64,000 nucleotides of DNA from Phytohabitans houttuyneae (GTDB lineage: Bacteria > Actinomycetota > Actinomycetes > Mycobacteriales > Micromonosporaceae), in NCBI RefSeq assembly GCF_011764425.1, contig NZ_BLPF01000001.1:4827001-4891000 (forward strand), in the 5' to 3' direction. Each line of letters starts with the position of its first letter. Position 1 is the first letter of the stretch. Shown here piece by piece: positions 44,154-55,438 of the stretch. A model generated the notes under the pieces. It did no database searches, had not been told where the DNA came from, and was given only the letters and a program-made list of their open reading frames with translations. Both the position numbers and the translations under genes were made by a program.

Positions 44154-45932
44154 GTGAGGACACCGGCCGCCGCCCTGACCGGTGTCGTGGCGTTGGCGTT
44201 CGCCGACGCCTCGATCGTCGCGCTGGCCCTCCCCGCGATCTACGGCCGCTTCGACACCACGATCGTCGGCGTCTCCTGGGTGCTCACCGGCTACGCGGTC
44301 GCGGTGGCCGTAGCCGCGGTGACGCTGATCGCTGTGCGCCGGTGGCTGCCGACCGGGCCGCTCACGATGGGTGGGCTGGCACTGTTCGCGGCCGGCTCCA
44401 CGTGGTGCGGCGTCGCCGGCTCGCTCGGCGGGCTGCTCGCCGGCCGGGTGGTACAGGGCATCGGGGCGGCGGCGCTGCTGTCCGGCGCGTTGGAGCTGCT
44501 CAGCGCACACGTGGGCCGCGAGCGTGGCCGCCGCCTGTGGAGCGGCGCCGCCACGGCCGGGCTGGCGGTGGGGCCGGCGTTGGGCGGCGCGCTCACGGAG
44601 GCGTTCGACTGGCGTGTGATCTTCATCGCCCAGGTGCCGGTGGCCCTGCTCGCGCTGGTGGTGCTCGCGCTGTCGCGGGCACCTGCGCTGGAGCCGGAGT
44701 CCGGCGAGCCCACCACAAACCCGCTGTGGGCGACCGCCGGCTACGTCTCGCTCTTCGCCGGGCTGGTCGGCGCGCTCTTCCTCGGCGTGCTGCTGCTCGT
44801 CGAGATCTGGCGGTTCAGCCCGCTGGCCGCCGCGTGCGTGATGATGGCGCTGCCGGCCGGCACGATCGCCGCCGGCCGCCTGACCGCGACCGCCGCGCCC
44901 GCGGTCCGTGTGGTGGGCGGCACGCTCGCGCTCTGCGCCGGGCTGGTGGGTCTGGCGCTGCTGCCCTCCGCGAGCCTCGCCTGGGCGGCCGCGGCGCTGT
45001 TCCTGTGCGGCGCGGGCTCCGGTGTGGTCGCGCGGGTGCTCTCGCCGGCGGCCGTGCCCACCTCGGCACCGCTCGTGCGCTCCGGCGGCGCCGTCGTCGC
45101 GGCCAAGCACGCCGGCCTGGTGCTCGGGTTGGTCGTGATCGCGCCGCTGCTGGCCGGCTCGCTCACCAGCGGCGCCGAGCAGGCCGTCGTCACCGGCACC
45201 GGCGTGCTGCTCGACGCGCGGATGCCGGTGCAGGAAAAACTGTCGCTCGCGCTCTCGGTGCGCGACACGTTCGCCGAGGCGCCGCGCGGGGCCGTGCCCG
45301 ACCTGGCCGCCGCCGTCGACACCACCAACCGCAGCGAGGCGACCACCGCCGTGGTCAAGGAGGTCGACCACCGGCTCAGCGCCGTGCTCACCCGGGCGTT
45401 CCGCCCGGCTTTCCTGGCCGCCGCCGCGCTCGCCCTTTTGACCGTCCTTGCGGCTTTCGCCGTCCGCAAGACCCCCATTGGGTACCCGCGATGGCGTGCC
45501 GCCCCGACGGCGATCCTTGCCGTCCTCGTCCTGGCCGGCCCCGCCCTGGTCGCGGCGGAGGTGGCCGGCGGCGCCCTCGACCACGGCCGCTACCAGGAGA
45601 CCGACCCGTGCGCGGCGCCCGCCGACCCGTACCCCGGCGACGGCGTCGACGCGCTGGTCCAGCGCGTGGCCTACGGCGCCCTGCACGGCGCGGCGTGCGA
45701 GCTGGGCCTGTCCCGCGAGCGGTTCCTGCTGGCGCTGGCCGGCCAGCCGGGCTTCGCCGGCGTGGAGTGGGACCCGTCGACGGTCGAGCGGACGGTCCGC
45801 GCCGCGGCCGACCGGGCCCTCGACGACGTCCAGCAGCGCGGCGACCTGCCCGGCTGGACGATCACGCTGGTCCGCGCGGCGGTGCGTTCGATGCCGCTGG
45901 AGGAGCTGCTGCGCGTCGTCGGCCTCAGGTGA
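44154..45932 (+). CDS. MFS transporter, DHA2-like drug/proton antiporter
   Basis: 592 aa from GTG 44154. The N-terminal half has FADASIVALALPAIYGRF (DHA2 helix 1), GVSWVLTGYAVAVAVAAVT, GRVVQGIGAAALLSGALEL and the antiporter motif C-like segment GLAVGPALGGALTEAFDWR. About 13-14 helices in total, with an extracytoplasmic loop (about residues 345-425) and a C-terminal soluble segment of some 110 residues (DPCAAPADPYPGDGVDALV to the end) that most family members lack. Transported compound unknown. Follows metG by 5 bp and converges with the next gene (8-bp overlap). Confidence 0.85.
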   Translation: MRTPAAALTGVVALAFADASIVALALPAIYGRFDTTIVGVSWVLTGYAVAVAVAAVTLIAVRRWLPTGPLTMGGLALFAAGSTWCGVAGSLGGLLAGRVVQGIGAAALLSGALELLSAHVGRERGRRLWSGAATAGLAVGPALGGALTEAFDWRVIFIAQVPVALLALVVLALSRAPALEPESGEPTTNPLWATAGYVSLFAGLVGALFLGVLLLVEIWRFSPLAAACVMMALPAGTIAAGRLTATAAPAVRVVGGTLALCAGLVGLALLPSASLAWAAAALFLCGAGSGVVARVLSPAAVPTSAPLVRSGGAVVAAKHAGLVLGLVVIAPLLAGSLTSGAEQAVVTGTGVLLDARMPVQEKLSLALSVRDTFAEAPRGAVPDLAAAVDTTNRSEATTAVVKEVDHRLSAVLTRAFRPAFLAAAALALLTVLAAFAVRKTPIGYPRWRAAPTAILAVLVLAGPALVAAEVAGGALDHGRYQETDPCAAPADPYPGDGVDALVQRVAYGALHGAACELGLSRERFLLALAGQPGFAGVEWDPSTVERTVRAAADRALDDVQQRGDLPGWTITLVRAAVRSMPLEELLRVVGLR

Positions 45933-47178
45933 GGATGTACTCGATGTTGACCGTGCGGTGGTCGGTGATCTCGGCGGCCGGCGCCCACGCCTCGTAGACG
46001 CCCCGCTCGTAGCACTGCGCGCCCAGCGCCGCCACGCTGTCCGGGTTGGGGCGGCACAGGCGCAGCCGGGTCCAGCCCGACTCCTGCCGCAGCACCAGGC
46101 AGTCGGCGCCGCGCCACCTCGCGTACGCCGCGCGGCGGGCCAGCGCCTCCACCGGGTAGCGCGCCGCCCGGGTCATCGCCAGCACCCGGAACTCGCCGGG
46201 CGGGTCGGCCACCGCCTCGTACTCCTGGCCGCGGTAGCGCCCCACCAGGTGGGTGGACTTGGTCTTTTCGTCGCTCGGCACGTACTCCTGCTCGGGCGCG
46301 ATGTCCGGCACCCCGTGCAGCAGGTGGCGCCACTGCGGGCCGACCATGCGCAGCCAGCCCCGCTGCTCCGGCTGGTACGTGTACAGCACGACCTCGGCGC
46401 CGTCCGGCGTATACGCCAGCAGCGTGGCATTGGCCGGCAGCGGCAGGTCGGCAAGGTCGGTGGTGACGAACTCGGGGATCACGAACCGCCCGCTCGGCGT
46501 GAACCCGGTGCCCAGCACCGGCGCGCCCATGCGGTCGTGCGACGGCATGCCGGCCAGCCCGCGGTGGTTGTCGCCGAGCGGGATCTCGAAGTCATACGGA
46601 TCGACGGCCCGCCACCGGATGGCGAAAGCCACGTCCGGGTCGTCGCGCGCCGACTCGGTGTCCGTGCGCAGCAGCGCGAGGTCGCCCGGCGTGCGCAGGT
46701 GGGCGACGTCGTGCTCGCGGTAGCAGAACCCGTGCGGAAGCCATCCCCGCAGGTAGCCGGAGAGCTGGCGGGCGGAGAGCACCTTGAACATGCGCGTGCC
46801 GCGCCGGATCGCCGCCGTGCGCCGGATGCCGCCCAGCGTCGGGTCGTGCGAAAACGCCGGCGACTGGCTCAGCGTGTGGACGTCCTGCCACCCGCGGGCC
46901 CGGTTGAGCGGCACCATAAGCGGCGCCTCCAACCCCTCCGGCGGCTCGGACCGCATCCCCTGCACCACGGTCACCTCGGTGACGTGCGCGAACCGGTGCC
47001 ACGGGTAGCCCGCGCCCGGCCGGGGGTTGCGCTCGAACCCGTCTGCCGGGTCGGCGCTGAACAGCTCGTAGGCCGCGCCGTGGGCAAGCTCCTCGGCCGG
47101 GTAGACCACGCCCTCGAACGTGACGTGCAGCCCCGCGCCAGCCATGTGCGGCTGCGTGGGTGAAGGCGTCACTGTCAC
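45925..47178 (-). CDS. conserved hypothetical protein, 417 aa
   Basis: I do not recognise the family. GTG 47178 is chosen (VTVTPSPTQPHMAGAG); ATG 47145 is an alternative. The product is soluble, with no membrane segment, signal peptide or catalytic motif that I can name. Landmarks are FEGVVYPAEELAHGAAYELF, GDNHRGLAGMPSHDRMG, VLYTYQPEQRGWLRMVGPQW, ARYPVEALARRAAYARW and LVLRQESGWTRLRLCRPNPD. The many Trp/Tyr/Arg residues and repeated beta-strand-like stretches suggest a two-domain beta-rich protein, possibly two related halves. The frame is open further upstream but that extension is Arg-rich shadow sequence. Codon use matches the core genome. Confidence 0.65.
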   Translation of the reverse strand: MTVTPSPTQPHMAGAGLHVTFEGVVYPAEELAHGAAYELFSADPADGFERNPRPGAGYPWHRFAHVTEVTVVQGMRSEPPEGLEAPLMVPLNRARGWQDVHTLSQSPAFSHDPTLGGIRRTAAIRRGTRMFKVLSARQLSGYLRGWLPHGFCYREHDVAHLRTPGDLALLRTDTESARDDPDVAFAIRWRAVDPYDFEIPLGDNHRGLAGMPSHDRMGAPVLGTGFTPSGRFVIPEFVTTDLADLPLPANATLLAYTPDGAEVVLYTYQPEQRGWLRMVGPQWRHLLHGVPDIAPEQEYVPSDEKTKSTHLVGRYRGQEYEAVADPPGEFRVLAMTRAARYPVEALARRAAYARWRGADCLVLRQESGWTRLRLCRPNPDSVAALGAQCYERGVYEAWAPAAEITDHRTVNIEYILT

Positions 47179-47331
47179 CCGCCCGACAATAGGGCGCAGC
47201 GTGTGCGCGCGGGTGAACGCAGGGTTACGCCTACCTGTGACACCTGGCACCGCTCGCGTTCGCACCCGCTCGCCGGGCGCCCCCGGCATCCGCCGAGCTG
47301 AGCACGACACCACCGTGGGATGCTGGGCGCG

Positions 47332-48182
47332 ATGAGGAGTACCCGCCGCCAGCGCCAAGGTGAGTTCCCGCCGGCACCGGAGCCGCTCGCGGTCACCGTG
47401 GTCGACAGCCACACGCACATCGACATCACCGTGGCCGAGGAAGGCGCACCCGGCGGCGTCGCCGAGCTCGTGCGGCTCGCCGCCGACGCCGGCGTCGACC
47501 GGCTGGTGCAGGTGGGCGTCGACGTGCCGTCGTCACGCTGGGGCGTCGACCTCGCCGCCGCGCACCCGGCCATCGTCGCCACCGTCGCGCTCCACCCCAA
47601 CGAGGCCCCCGCCTGGGCGGCGACCTCGACGAGGCACTGCGCGCCATCGAAGAGCTGGCCGCCGGCGACCGGGTCCGCGGCATCGGCGAGACCGGCATGG
47701 ACACCTACCGCACCGGCGACGAAGGCCGCGCCGCGCAGGAGACCAGCTTCCGGGCGCACATCGCGATCGCGAAGCGGTACGGCAAGCCGCTCGTCATCCA
47801 CGACCGCGACGCCCACGCCGACGTGCTCCGCGTCCTCGACGACGAAGGCGCACCCGACACCGTCGTGCTGCACTGCTTCTCCGGCGACGCCGACTTCGCG
47901 GCCGAGTGCGTGCGGCGCGGACACCTGCTGAGCTTCGCCGGCACTGTCACGTTCGCCAACGCGGTGGCGCTGCGCGACGCCGCCCGGGTCACCCCGATCA
48001 AGCAGATGCTGGTCGAGACCGACGCGCCGTACCTGACGCCCATGCCGTTCCGGGGCCGGCCGAACGCCTCGTACCTCATCCCCCTGACCGTCCGCCACCT
48101 CGCCGAAGCGACCGGCGCCGACCTCGACGAGCTCTGCGCCGCGATCTCCGCGACCGGCGACCGCGTCTTCGGCCCGTGGTAG
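47332..48182 (+). CDS. tatD: TatD-family metal-dependent hydrolase; frameshift near 47606
   Basis: ATG 47332. Metal ligands in order: DSHTHID (HxH), GETGMDTYR (Glu), LVIHDRDAH (His), VLHCFSG (His) and LVETDAPYL (Asp). The frame breaks in the C run 47606-47610; one extra C gives [19 protein letters not shown] and joins both halves into 283 aa. TatD proteins are 3'-5' DNA exonucleases/deoxyribonucleases. The end overlaps the rsmA start by seven bases (48176-48182). In many Actinobacteria a resuscitation-promoting factor gene lies between tatD and rsmA; here there is none. Confidence 0.9.
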
Positions 48183-49024
48183 CCGACCTGCTCGGCCCGG
48201 CGGAGATCCGGGCCCTGGCCGCGCGGCTCGGCGTCGCCCCGACCAAGCGGCTCGGCCAAAACTTCGTCCACGACCCCAACACCGTGCGCCGCATCGTCAC
48301 GGCCGCCGCGCTCGACCCGGCCGACGTCGTGGTCGAGGTCGGGCCCGGCCTCGGTTCGCTCACCCTGGGACTGCTGCCGGCGGCCCGCCACGTGCACGCG
48401 GTGGAGATCGATCCGGTACTGGCCGGAGCGCTCGCCGACACCGCCGGCCACCCCGCCAACCTCACCGTCCACCACGCCGACGCGCTGCGCATCACCGCCG
48501 CCGCGTTCGACCCGCCGCCGACCGCGCTGGTGGCCAACCTGCCCTACAACGTGGCCGTGCCCGTCGTCCTCCACCTGCTCGCCGAGCTGCCCACCCTGCG
48601 GCACGGCCTGGTCATGGTGCAGAAGGAGGTCGCCGACCGGCTGGTGGCCGGCCCCGGCTCCAAGGTGTACGGCGTGCCCTCCGTCAAGCTCGCCTGGTAC
48701 GCCAGCGCGCGCACCGCCGGCCGGGTCCCGCCCAGCGTCTTCTGGCCCGTACCCAACGTCGACTCCGGCCTCGTCGCCTTCACCAAACGCGAGCCGCCCG
48801 CCGCACCGCGGGAGCGGGTGTTCGCGGTCGTCGACGCCGCGTTCGCCCAGCGGCGCAAGACCCTCCGCGCCGCCCTGGCCGGCTGGGCGGGCGGCGCCGA
48901 CCGCGCGGCCACCGTGCTCACGGCCGCCGGCGTCGACCCCGGCGCACGCGGTGAAGCACTGACCGTCGAGGAGTTCGCCGCCATAGCGCTTGCCGCGCCC
49001 GTGCCCAGCCGGGCCGCCGAGTAG
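48176..49024 (+). CDS. rsmA: 16S rRNA (adenine1518/1519-N6)-dimethyltransferase
   Basis: 282 aa from GTG 48176, inside the tatD stop region. KsgA hallmarks: [21 protein letters not shown] motif [45 protein letters not shown] (the NLPYN catalytic motif) and [13 protein letters not shown]. It dimethylates two adenines near the 3' end of 16S rRNA, a step in small-subunit maturation. Followed by ispE after 38 bp. Part of the conserved tatD-rsmA-ispE order. Confidence 0.94.
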   Translation: MVADLLGPAEIRALAARLGVAPTKRLGQNFVHDPNTVRRIVTAAALDPADVVVEVGPGLGSLTLGLLPAARHVHAVEIDPVLAGALADTAGHPANLTVHHADALRITAAAFDPPPTALVANLPYNVAVPVVLHLLAELPTLRHGLVMVQKEVADRLVAGPGSKVYGVPSVKLAWYASARTAGRVPPSVFWPVPNVDSGLVAFTKREPPAAPRERVFAVVDAAFAQRRKTLRAALAGWAGGADRAATVLTAAGVDPGARGEALTVEEFAAIALAAPVPSRAAE

Positions 49025-49062
49025 TCTGACGACGTGCGAGCGCGAGTGCAGGACATCACTCC

Positions 49063-50042
49063 GTGACCGAGGCTTGGCGGCCGGACGAGGAGCTGGACCG
49101 GCCGCGCCTCGCGGCGTCCGGGCCGGTAAAGGTGCGCGTCCCCGCGAAGATCAACCTGCACCTCGGCGTCGGACCGGTGCGGGCCGACGGCTACCACGAG
49201 CTCAGCACCGTCTTCCACGCGATCTCCCTCTACGACGAGATCAGCGCCCGCCGCGGCGACACGCTCACCCTCACCATGGAAGGCGAAGGAGCCGGCGAGC
49301 TCGCCCTCGACGAGAGCAACCTGGTGATCCGCGCGGCCCGCACCCTCGCCGCCCACGCCAAGGTGCCCGCCCACGCCCGCCTCCACCTGCGCAAACAGAT
49401 CCCCCTCGCGGCCGGCCTCGCCGGCGGCAGCGCCGACGCCGCCGCCGCCCTCGTCGCCTGCGACGCCCTCTGGGGCCTCGGCCTGTCCCGCGACGAGCTC
49501 GCCTCCGTCGCCGCCGGCATCGGCTCCGACGTGCCCTTCCTCGTCTACGGAGGCACCGCCCTCGGCACCGGCCGCGGCGAAGCCGTCAGCCCCGTCCTCG
49601 CCAGGCCCAGCTCCTGGCACTGGGTCATCGCGATCGCCGACGGCGGCCTCGCCACCCCCGACGTCTACCGCGAGCTCGACCGCCTCCGCGAGGCCGGACA
49701 GGCACCCCGCCTCCCCGGCCACGCCAGCAACCCCCTGCTCGGCAGCGCCGACCAGCTCCTCGCCGCCCTCCGACAGCGCGACCCCGCCGTCCTCGGCGCC
49801 GCACTCGACAACGACCTGCAGGCCGCCGCCCTCTCCCTGCGCCCGAGCCTCGCCGACGTGCTCAAGGCCGGCCACGCCGCCGGCGCGCTCGCCGGCCTCA
49901 TCTCCGGATCCGGCCCCACCTGCGTCTTCCTCGCCTCCGACGGGCCACACGCCTCCCGCATCGCCGAAGAGCTCACCACCGCCGAAGTCTGCCGCGCCGC
50001 CCGCACCGCACACGGACCGGTCCCCGGAGCCCGCGTCATCTG

Positions 50043-50043
<1 letters not shown>
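49063..50043 (+). CDS. ispE: 4-diphosphocytidyl-2-C-methyl-D-erythritol kinase
   Basis: 326 aa from GTG 49063. GHMP kinase fold with VRVPAKINLHLGVGPVRADG (substrate Lys), LSTVFHAISLYDEI, the ATP loop IPLAAGLAGGSADAAAAL and C-terminal LISGSGPTCVFLAS. It phosphorylates CDP-methylerythritol in the MEP isoprenoid pathway. Length is normal. The stop overlaps the ABC-F start (TGATG), tying the two into one operon. Confidence 0.94.
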
Positions 50044-51833
<1,790 letters not shown>

Positions 51834-51884
51834 CCGAGGGGCTGCCCGGCGCGGCTCCGGCACGATGGTCCACAATCAGCGGCC

Positions 51885-52343
51885 ATGGCGCACTTTCCCG
51901 TCAACCACCCGCTGCGACCCACCTACCGGGCACTCGGCGGGCTGACCGGCCTCTACCTGATCGTCTTCGGCATCCTCGGACTGATCGAGACGAGCGGCGA
52001 AGAGTTCTTCGCCCAAAACGACGCCGAGGCCCTCTGGCAGGGCACCAACCTCGGCCACTCGGTCATCTCCATCGCCGCCGGGCTGATCATCCTGATCGGC
52101 ATCGGCATCGGCCGCAACGTCGACGCCGCGATCCACAAGTGGCTCGGGTACGGGCTCTCCGCGCTCAGCCTCGCCGGCCTCGCCGTCATGCGCACCGACG
52201 CCAACTACCTCAACTTCACGATGCCCACCGTCATCGTCACGATGGCGCTCGGGCTCGTGCTGCTGACCGCCGGCATGTACGGCAAGCTCGGCACCCACGA
52301 GCAGGCCGAAGCGTCACGGCAGGCCAGGCTCTTCCTGGAGTAG
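51885..52343 (+). CDS. DUF4383 membrane protein (copy 1)
   Basis: 152 aa with four membrane helices. It begins MAHFPVNHPLRPTYRALGGL, followed by GLYLIVFGILGLIETSG, and has VMRTDANYLNFTMPTVIVTM, the DUF4383 landmark. A second, clearly related gene begins 45 bp downstream. Function unknown; these proteins are common in Actinobacteria, often in pairs. Confidence 0.82.
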   Translation: MAHFPVNHPLRPTYRALGGLTGLYLIVFGILGLIETSGEEFFAQNDAEALWQGTNLGHSVISIAAGLIILIGIGIGRNVDAAIHKWLGYGLSALSLAGLAVMRTDANYLNFTMPTVIVTMALGLVLLTAGMYGKLGTHEQAEASRQARLFLE

Positions 52344-52387
52344 CCGTTGCGGCTGCGCGCGGGCCGCGGCGGGGTGACAATCCAGGT

Positions 52388-52879
52388 ATGGCGCACATCC
52401 CGATCAACCACCCACTGCGACCGCTCTACCGCACGCTCTCCGGACTGATCGGCCTGTACATCCTGGTCTTCGGCATCATCGGCGTCATACAGACCGCCGG
52501 TGACCCGCTCTTCGACCGGGGCGACGTGTGGGTGCTCGGCCTCCGCACCAACCTGGCCTTCGCCATCCTGTCGGTCATCTACGGCGCCGTGCTGCTCGCC
52601 GCCGCCGTCATCGGCGGCAACGTCGAACACATGGTCAACCTCGGCGCCGGCCTCGTCTTCATCGCAGTCGGGCTGGTCATGATGACGCTCATGCAGACCG
52701 ACGCCAACATCCTGAACTTCTCGATGGTCAACAGCATCGTGTCGTTCATCTTCGGCCTGCTCGTGCTCACCGCCGGCCTCTACGACAAGGTCGGCTCCGC
52801 CGACGACGTCGAAGCCGAAGAACGCTACCGCCACGCCACGAAACCGACGCCCGCCGCCGCTACTTCACGCGGCGAGTGA
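52388..52879 (+). CDS. DUF4383 membrane protein (copy 2)
   Basis: 163 aa, four helices. It starts MAHIPINHPLRPLYRTLSGL and contains MQTDANILNFSMVNSIVSF at the same position as copy 1, so the two arose by tandem duplication. It ends in a charged tail (DDVEAEERYRHATK). Its 3' end overlaps the convergent TetR gene by 20 bp. Function unknown. Confidence 0.82.
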   Translation: MAHIPINHPLRPLYRTLSGLIGLYILVFGIIGVIQTAGDPLFDRGDVWVLGLRTNLAFAILSVIYGAVLLAAAVIGGNVEHMVNLGAGLVFIAVGLVMMTLMQTDANILNFSMVNSIVSFIFGLLVLTAGLYDKVGSADDVEAEERYRHATKPTPAAATSRGE

Positions 52880-53522
52880 GCAAGGTCGGCTTCGCCTCCA
52901 GGTGAGACAGGCCGTTCCACGCGAGGTTGACCAGGTGCGCCGCCACCGTGTCCTTACGCGGCTTGCGCACCTCCAACCACCAGCGGCCGGTCAACGCCAC
53001 CATGCCCACCAGCGCCTGCGAATACAGCTCGGCAAGCTTCGGGTCATAACCCCGAGACTTGAACTCCGCCCCCAGAATGTGCTCCACCTGATGCGCCACA
53101 TCGTTGAGCACGCTGCTGAAATTCCCCGTCGCCGACAGCAGCGGCGACTCCCGCACCAACACCCGGAAACCATCGGTCTCCGACTCGATGTAGTCCAGCA
53201 GCGCCAACGCCGCCTGCTCCAGCAGCTCGCGAGGGTGACCAGCCGTCAACGCGTTCGTGATGCGGTCCAACAACGCCCGCACCTCACGGTCGACCACCAC
53301 CGCGTAAAGGCCCTCCTTGCCGCCGAAATGCTCGTACACGACAGGCTTGGAAACCTTCGCGCGAGACGCGACCTCCTCGATGGAGGTCGCGTCAAACCCG
53401 CGCTCCGCGAAAAGCTCACGGCCAATCGCGATCAGCTGCTCGCGGCGCTGCGCCGCGGACATCCGCACCCGGCTACCGGTCTTTCCCGGCACCGCCCCGT
53501 TGGCGCTCACGCTGTCAGTCAC
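52860..53522 (-). CDS. TetR-family regulator of the adjacent desaturase
   Basis: 220 aa from GTG 53522. The N-terminal HTH (about residues 22-70) has RREQLIAIGRELFAERGFDATSIEEVASRAKVSKPVVYEHF in standard form (landmarks GFDATSIEEVA, VSKPVVYEHFGGKEGLY). The ligand domain includes LLDYIESETDGFRVLVRES and WWLEVRKPRKDTV. Its start overlaps the desaturase stop by 2-3 bases, so it is made with the enzyme and most likely represses that operon in response to fatty acyl-CoA or membrane state. The 29-bp palindrome ahead of the desaturase is the obvious operator. Confidence 0.87.
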   Translation of the reverse strand: MTDSVSANGAVPGKTGSRVRMSAAQRREQLIAIGRELFAERGFDATSIEEVASRAKVSKPVVYEHFGGKEGLYAVVVDREVRALLDRITNALTAGHPRELLEQAALALLDYIESETDGFRVLVRESPLLSATGNFSSVLNDVAHQVEHILGAEFKSRGYDPKLAELYSQALVGMVALTGRWWLEVRKPRKDTVAAHLVNLAWNGLSHLEAKPTLLTRRVK

Positions 53523-54475
53523 GAGGCCGGTTTAACCAGCTTCGCTGCCAGACGCTCCGGCTTCGGCCAGCGCACGTTCGACGCCCAACCGAACTTCTCG
53601 AAGATCCAGATCGTGCGCGCCGAGATGTCCACCTGACCCCGCAACACACCGTGCCGCGCGCACGTCGGGTCCGCGTGGTGCAGGTTGTGCCAGCTCTCAC
53701 CGAACGACAGGATCGCCAGCGGCCAGAAGTTCGCCGCCCGGTCGCCCTGACGCATCTCGAACGGACGCTCCCCGTACACATGGCAGATCGAGTTGATCGA
53801 CCACGTGATGTGGTGCAGCAGGCCGATCCGCACCAACCCCGCCCAGAAGAACGCGGTCAGCGCACCCTGCCACGACCACGTCACAAGCCCACCAGCCGCC
53901 GCCGGCGCCACCAGCGAGATCGCCACCAGCAGCGGAAACAGCCGGTCAACCCGGTTGATGTCCTTGTCAGCCACCAGGTCCGGCGCGAACCGGTCACGGT
54001 TGGACAACTCGCGGTGGAACAGCCAACCCATGTGCGCAAACCACAGACCCTTGGTCAACGCCCAGAAACCCGTACCGAACCGCCACGGCGAGTGCGGGTC
54101 ACCCTCCAGATCGGAGAACATGTGGTGCCGGCGGTGATCCGCCACCCACTGCGTGATGTTGCCCTCGACCGCGAACGAGCCGGCCACCGCCAGCGACACC
54201 CGCAGCCACCGCTGGGCCTTGAACGACCCGTGCGTGAAGTAGCGGTGGAAACCCACCGTGATGCCAAGGCCGGAAACCGAGTACATCACCAGGAAGATCG
54301 CGACGTCGGTCCAACCCAACCAGCCGCCCCAAGCGATGGGCACGGCGGCGAAGACCGCCAGGAAAGGGATCACCACGAAGGCCCACAGGCCGATCAGGAT
54401 GCCCTTGGACTGGGTGCCGTCGGTGAGCGGCTTGGGATTCTTGACCGGGGTGTCGTCAAGGGTGGCGGTGGTCAT
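53519..54475 (-). CDS. acyl-CoA / stearoyl-CoA delta-9 desaturase
   Basis: 318 aa. It is a membrane di-iron desaturase with the three His boxes HRYFTH (about residue 77), DHRRHHMFSD (about 114) and ESWHNLHHADP (about 253), plus four membrane helices. It introduces a cis double bond into saturated acyl chains with O2 and ferredoxin or similar donors, controlling membrane fluidity. It overlaps the TetR gene and is preceded by a large palindromic operator. Divergent from the HTH gene at 54650. Confidence 0.92.
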   Translation of the reverse strand: MTTATLDDTPVKNPKPLTDGTQSKGILIGLWAFVVIPFLAVFAAVPIAWGGWLGWTDVAIFLVMYSVSGLGITVGFHRYFTHGSFKAQRWLRVSLAVAGSFAVEGNITQWVADHRRHHMFSDLEGDPHSPWRFGTGFWALTKGLWFAHMGWLFHRELSNRDRFAPDLVADKDINRVDRLFPLLVAISLVAPAAAGGLVTWSWQGALTAFFWAGLVRIGLLHHITWSINSICHVYGERPFEMRQGDRAANFWPLAILSFGESWHNLHHADPTCARHGVLRGQVDISARTIWIFEKFGWASNVRWPKPERLAAKLVKPAS

Positions 54476-54531
54476 GGCACCTCGCTGCGCTGATGTGGGG
54501 CTATGGGGCGTCCGGGGGACGAAAGCTACGC

Positions 54532-54560
54532 CTACGTCACCGTAACTTACGCACCCGTAG
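54532..54560. promoter_or_regulatory. 29-bp palindromic operator ahead of the desaturase-tetR operon
   Basis: Structure CTACG-N4-CGTAA-C-TTACG-N4-CGTAG, with every non-N position matched across the centre base 54546. A further CTACG half lies at 54526-54530. It is 57 bp upstream of the desaturase start, in the right place to cover the promoter. The two nested 5-bp arm pairs suggest cooperative binding of two TetR dimers. Confidence 0.75.
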
Positions 54561-54649
54561 TCTGACAGAGTCCTACCCCGATTCTTCGCTGATAATCACC
54601 TGAGAAACCGGGCCAACATCACCCGAACGCCAGTTCTAACCTCCTGGCC

Positions 54650-55390
54650 ATGACACACCCCCTCCCCGCCGAAACGCCCCGCCCACGCCGCCACCCCAAC
54701 GCCAAGGACGAGCTGCGCGCCCAAGCCCTCCAGCTGCGCGGCCAGGGCCGATCCGTCAACGACATCGCCGACCAGCTCGGCGTATCCAAGTCCACCGCCT
54801 ACCTGTGGGTCCGCCACATCCCCATCGACCAGGACGACGAAGCCGCCCAAGAGCGGCGGCGCGCCCACTCCAAGGCCATGACCGACGCCAGATGGGGCGA
54901 GTACCGGGTCGCGCGCGACGAGCTGGAGTCCGGCATCCGCGACAAGGCAACCCAATGGGTCGGCCGGCTCAAGGACCGCGAGCTGTTGATCGCCGGCGCC
55001 GTCCTGTACTGGTGCGAGGGCGCGAAGACCAAGCAGTGGCGGAAGCAGACTCACCTCGACTTCGCCAACACCGATCCCATGCTGGTGGAGCTCTACCTCC
55101 GGTTCGTGGAGGCGCTAGGAGTCGATCGGCAGCGGCTCAGCTATCGGGTGTACATCCACGAGTCGGCCGATGCGCTCGCCGCGACGCAGTGGTGGGCGGA
55201 CCGGATCGGCATCGCCGCTGGCGACATGCGGCGACCGAGCATCAAGCGGCACAAGCCATCGACGAAACGCCACAATACGGGCGATGACTACCACGGCTGC
55301 CTCATGGTCAAGGTCCCGCGTAGCCGACGCCTCTACGTTCGCGTCGAGGGCCTGATGGCGGGGATTTTCGCGAGCATCGCGCGCCAGTAG
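54650..55390 (+). CDS. HTH protein with possible LAGLIDADG-like C-terminal domain
   Basis: 246 aa. The N-terminal HTH (about residues 22-60) reads LQLRGQGRSVNDIADQLGVS then KSTAYLWVRHI. The C-terminal part starts LLIAGAVLYWCEGAKTK and continues FANTDPMLVELYLRFVEALG and ATQWWADRIGI, then RHNTGDDYHGCLMVKV. The alternating beta/helix pattern with G-A-x-L-Y-W-x-E-G reminds me of LAGLIDADG-type endonuclease folds, but the catalytic acids are not clear and this is tentative. It is positioned just upstream of tRNA-Gln. No intron or intein is nearby. Function unknown. Confidence 0.6.
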   Translation: MTHPLPAETPRPRRHPNAKDELRAQALQLRGQGRSVNDIADQLGVSKSTAYLWVRHIPIDQDDEAAQERRRAHSKAMTDARWGEYRVARDELESGIRDKATQWVGRLKDRELLIAGAVLYWCEGAKTKQWRKQTHLDFANTDPMLVELYLRFVEALGVDRQRLSYRVYIHESADALAATQWWADRIGIAAGDMRRPSIKRHKPSTKRHNTGDDYHGCLMVKVPRSRRLYVRVEGLMAGIFASIARQ

Positions 55391-55438
55391 GTTCTCTTTG
55401 CGATCTGCCGAGCGCTACGCTGGCAGGCGCGAAAGCAG

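Noticed and set aside
45671-46333. Separate minus-strand gene overlapping the end of the MFS gene
   Set aside because: It is a shifted frame of the 45925-47178 protein and of the MFS gene, with no family character.
54650-55390. Transposase or phage integrase
   Set aside because: The HTH is present, but there is no DDE or tyrosine-recombinase motif and no terminal repeats.
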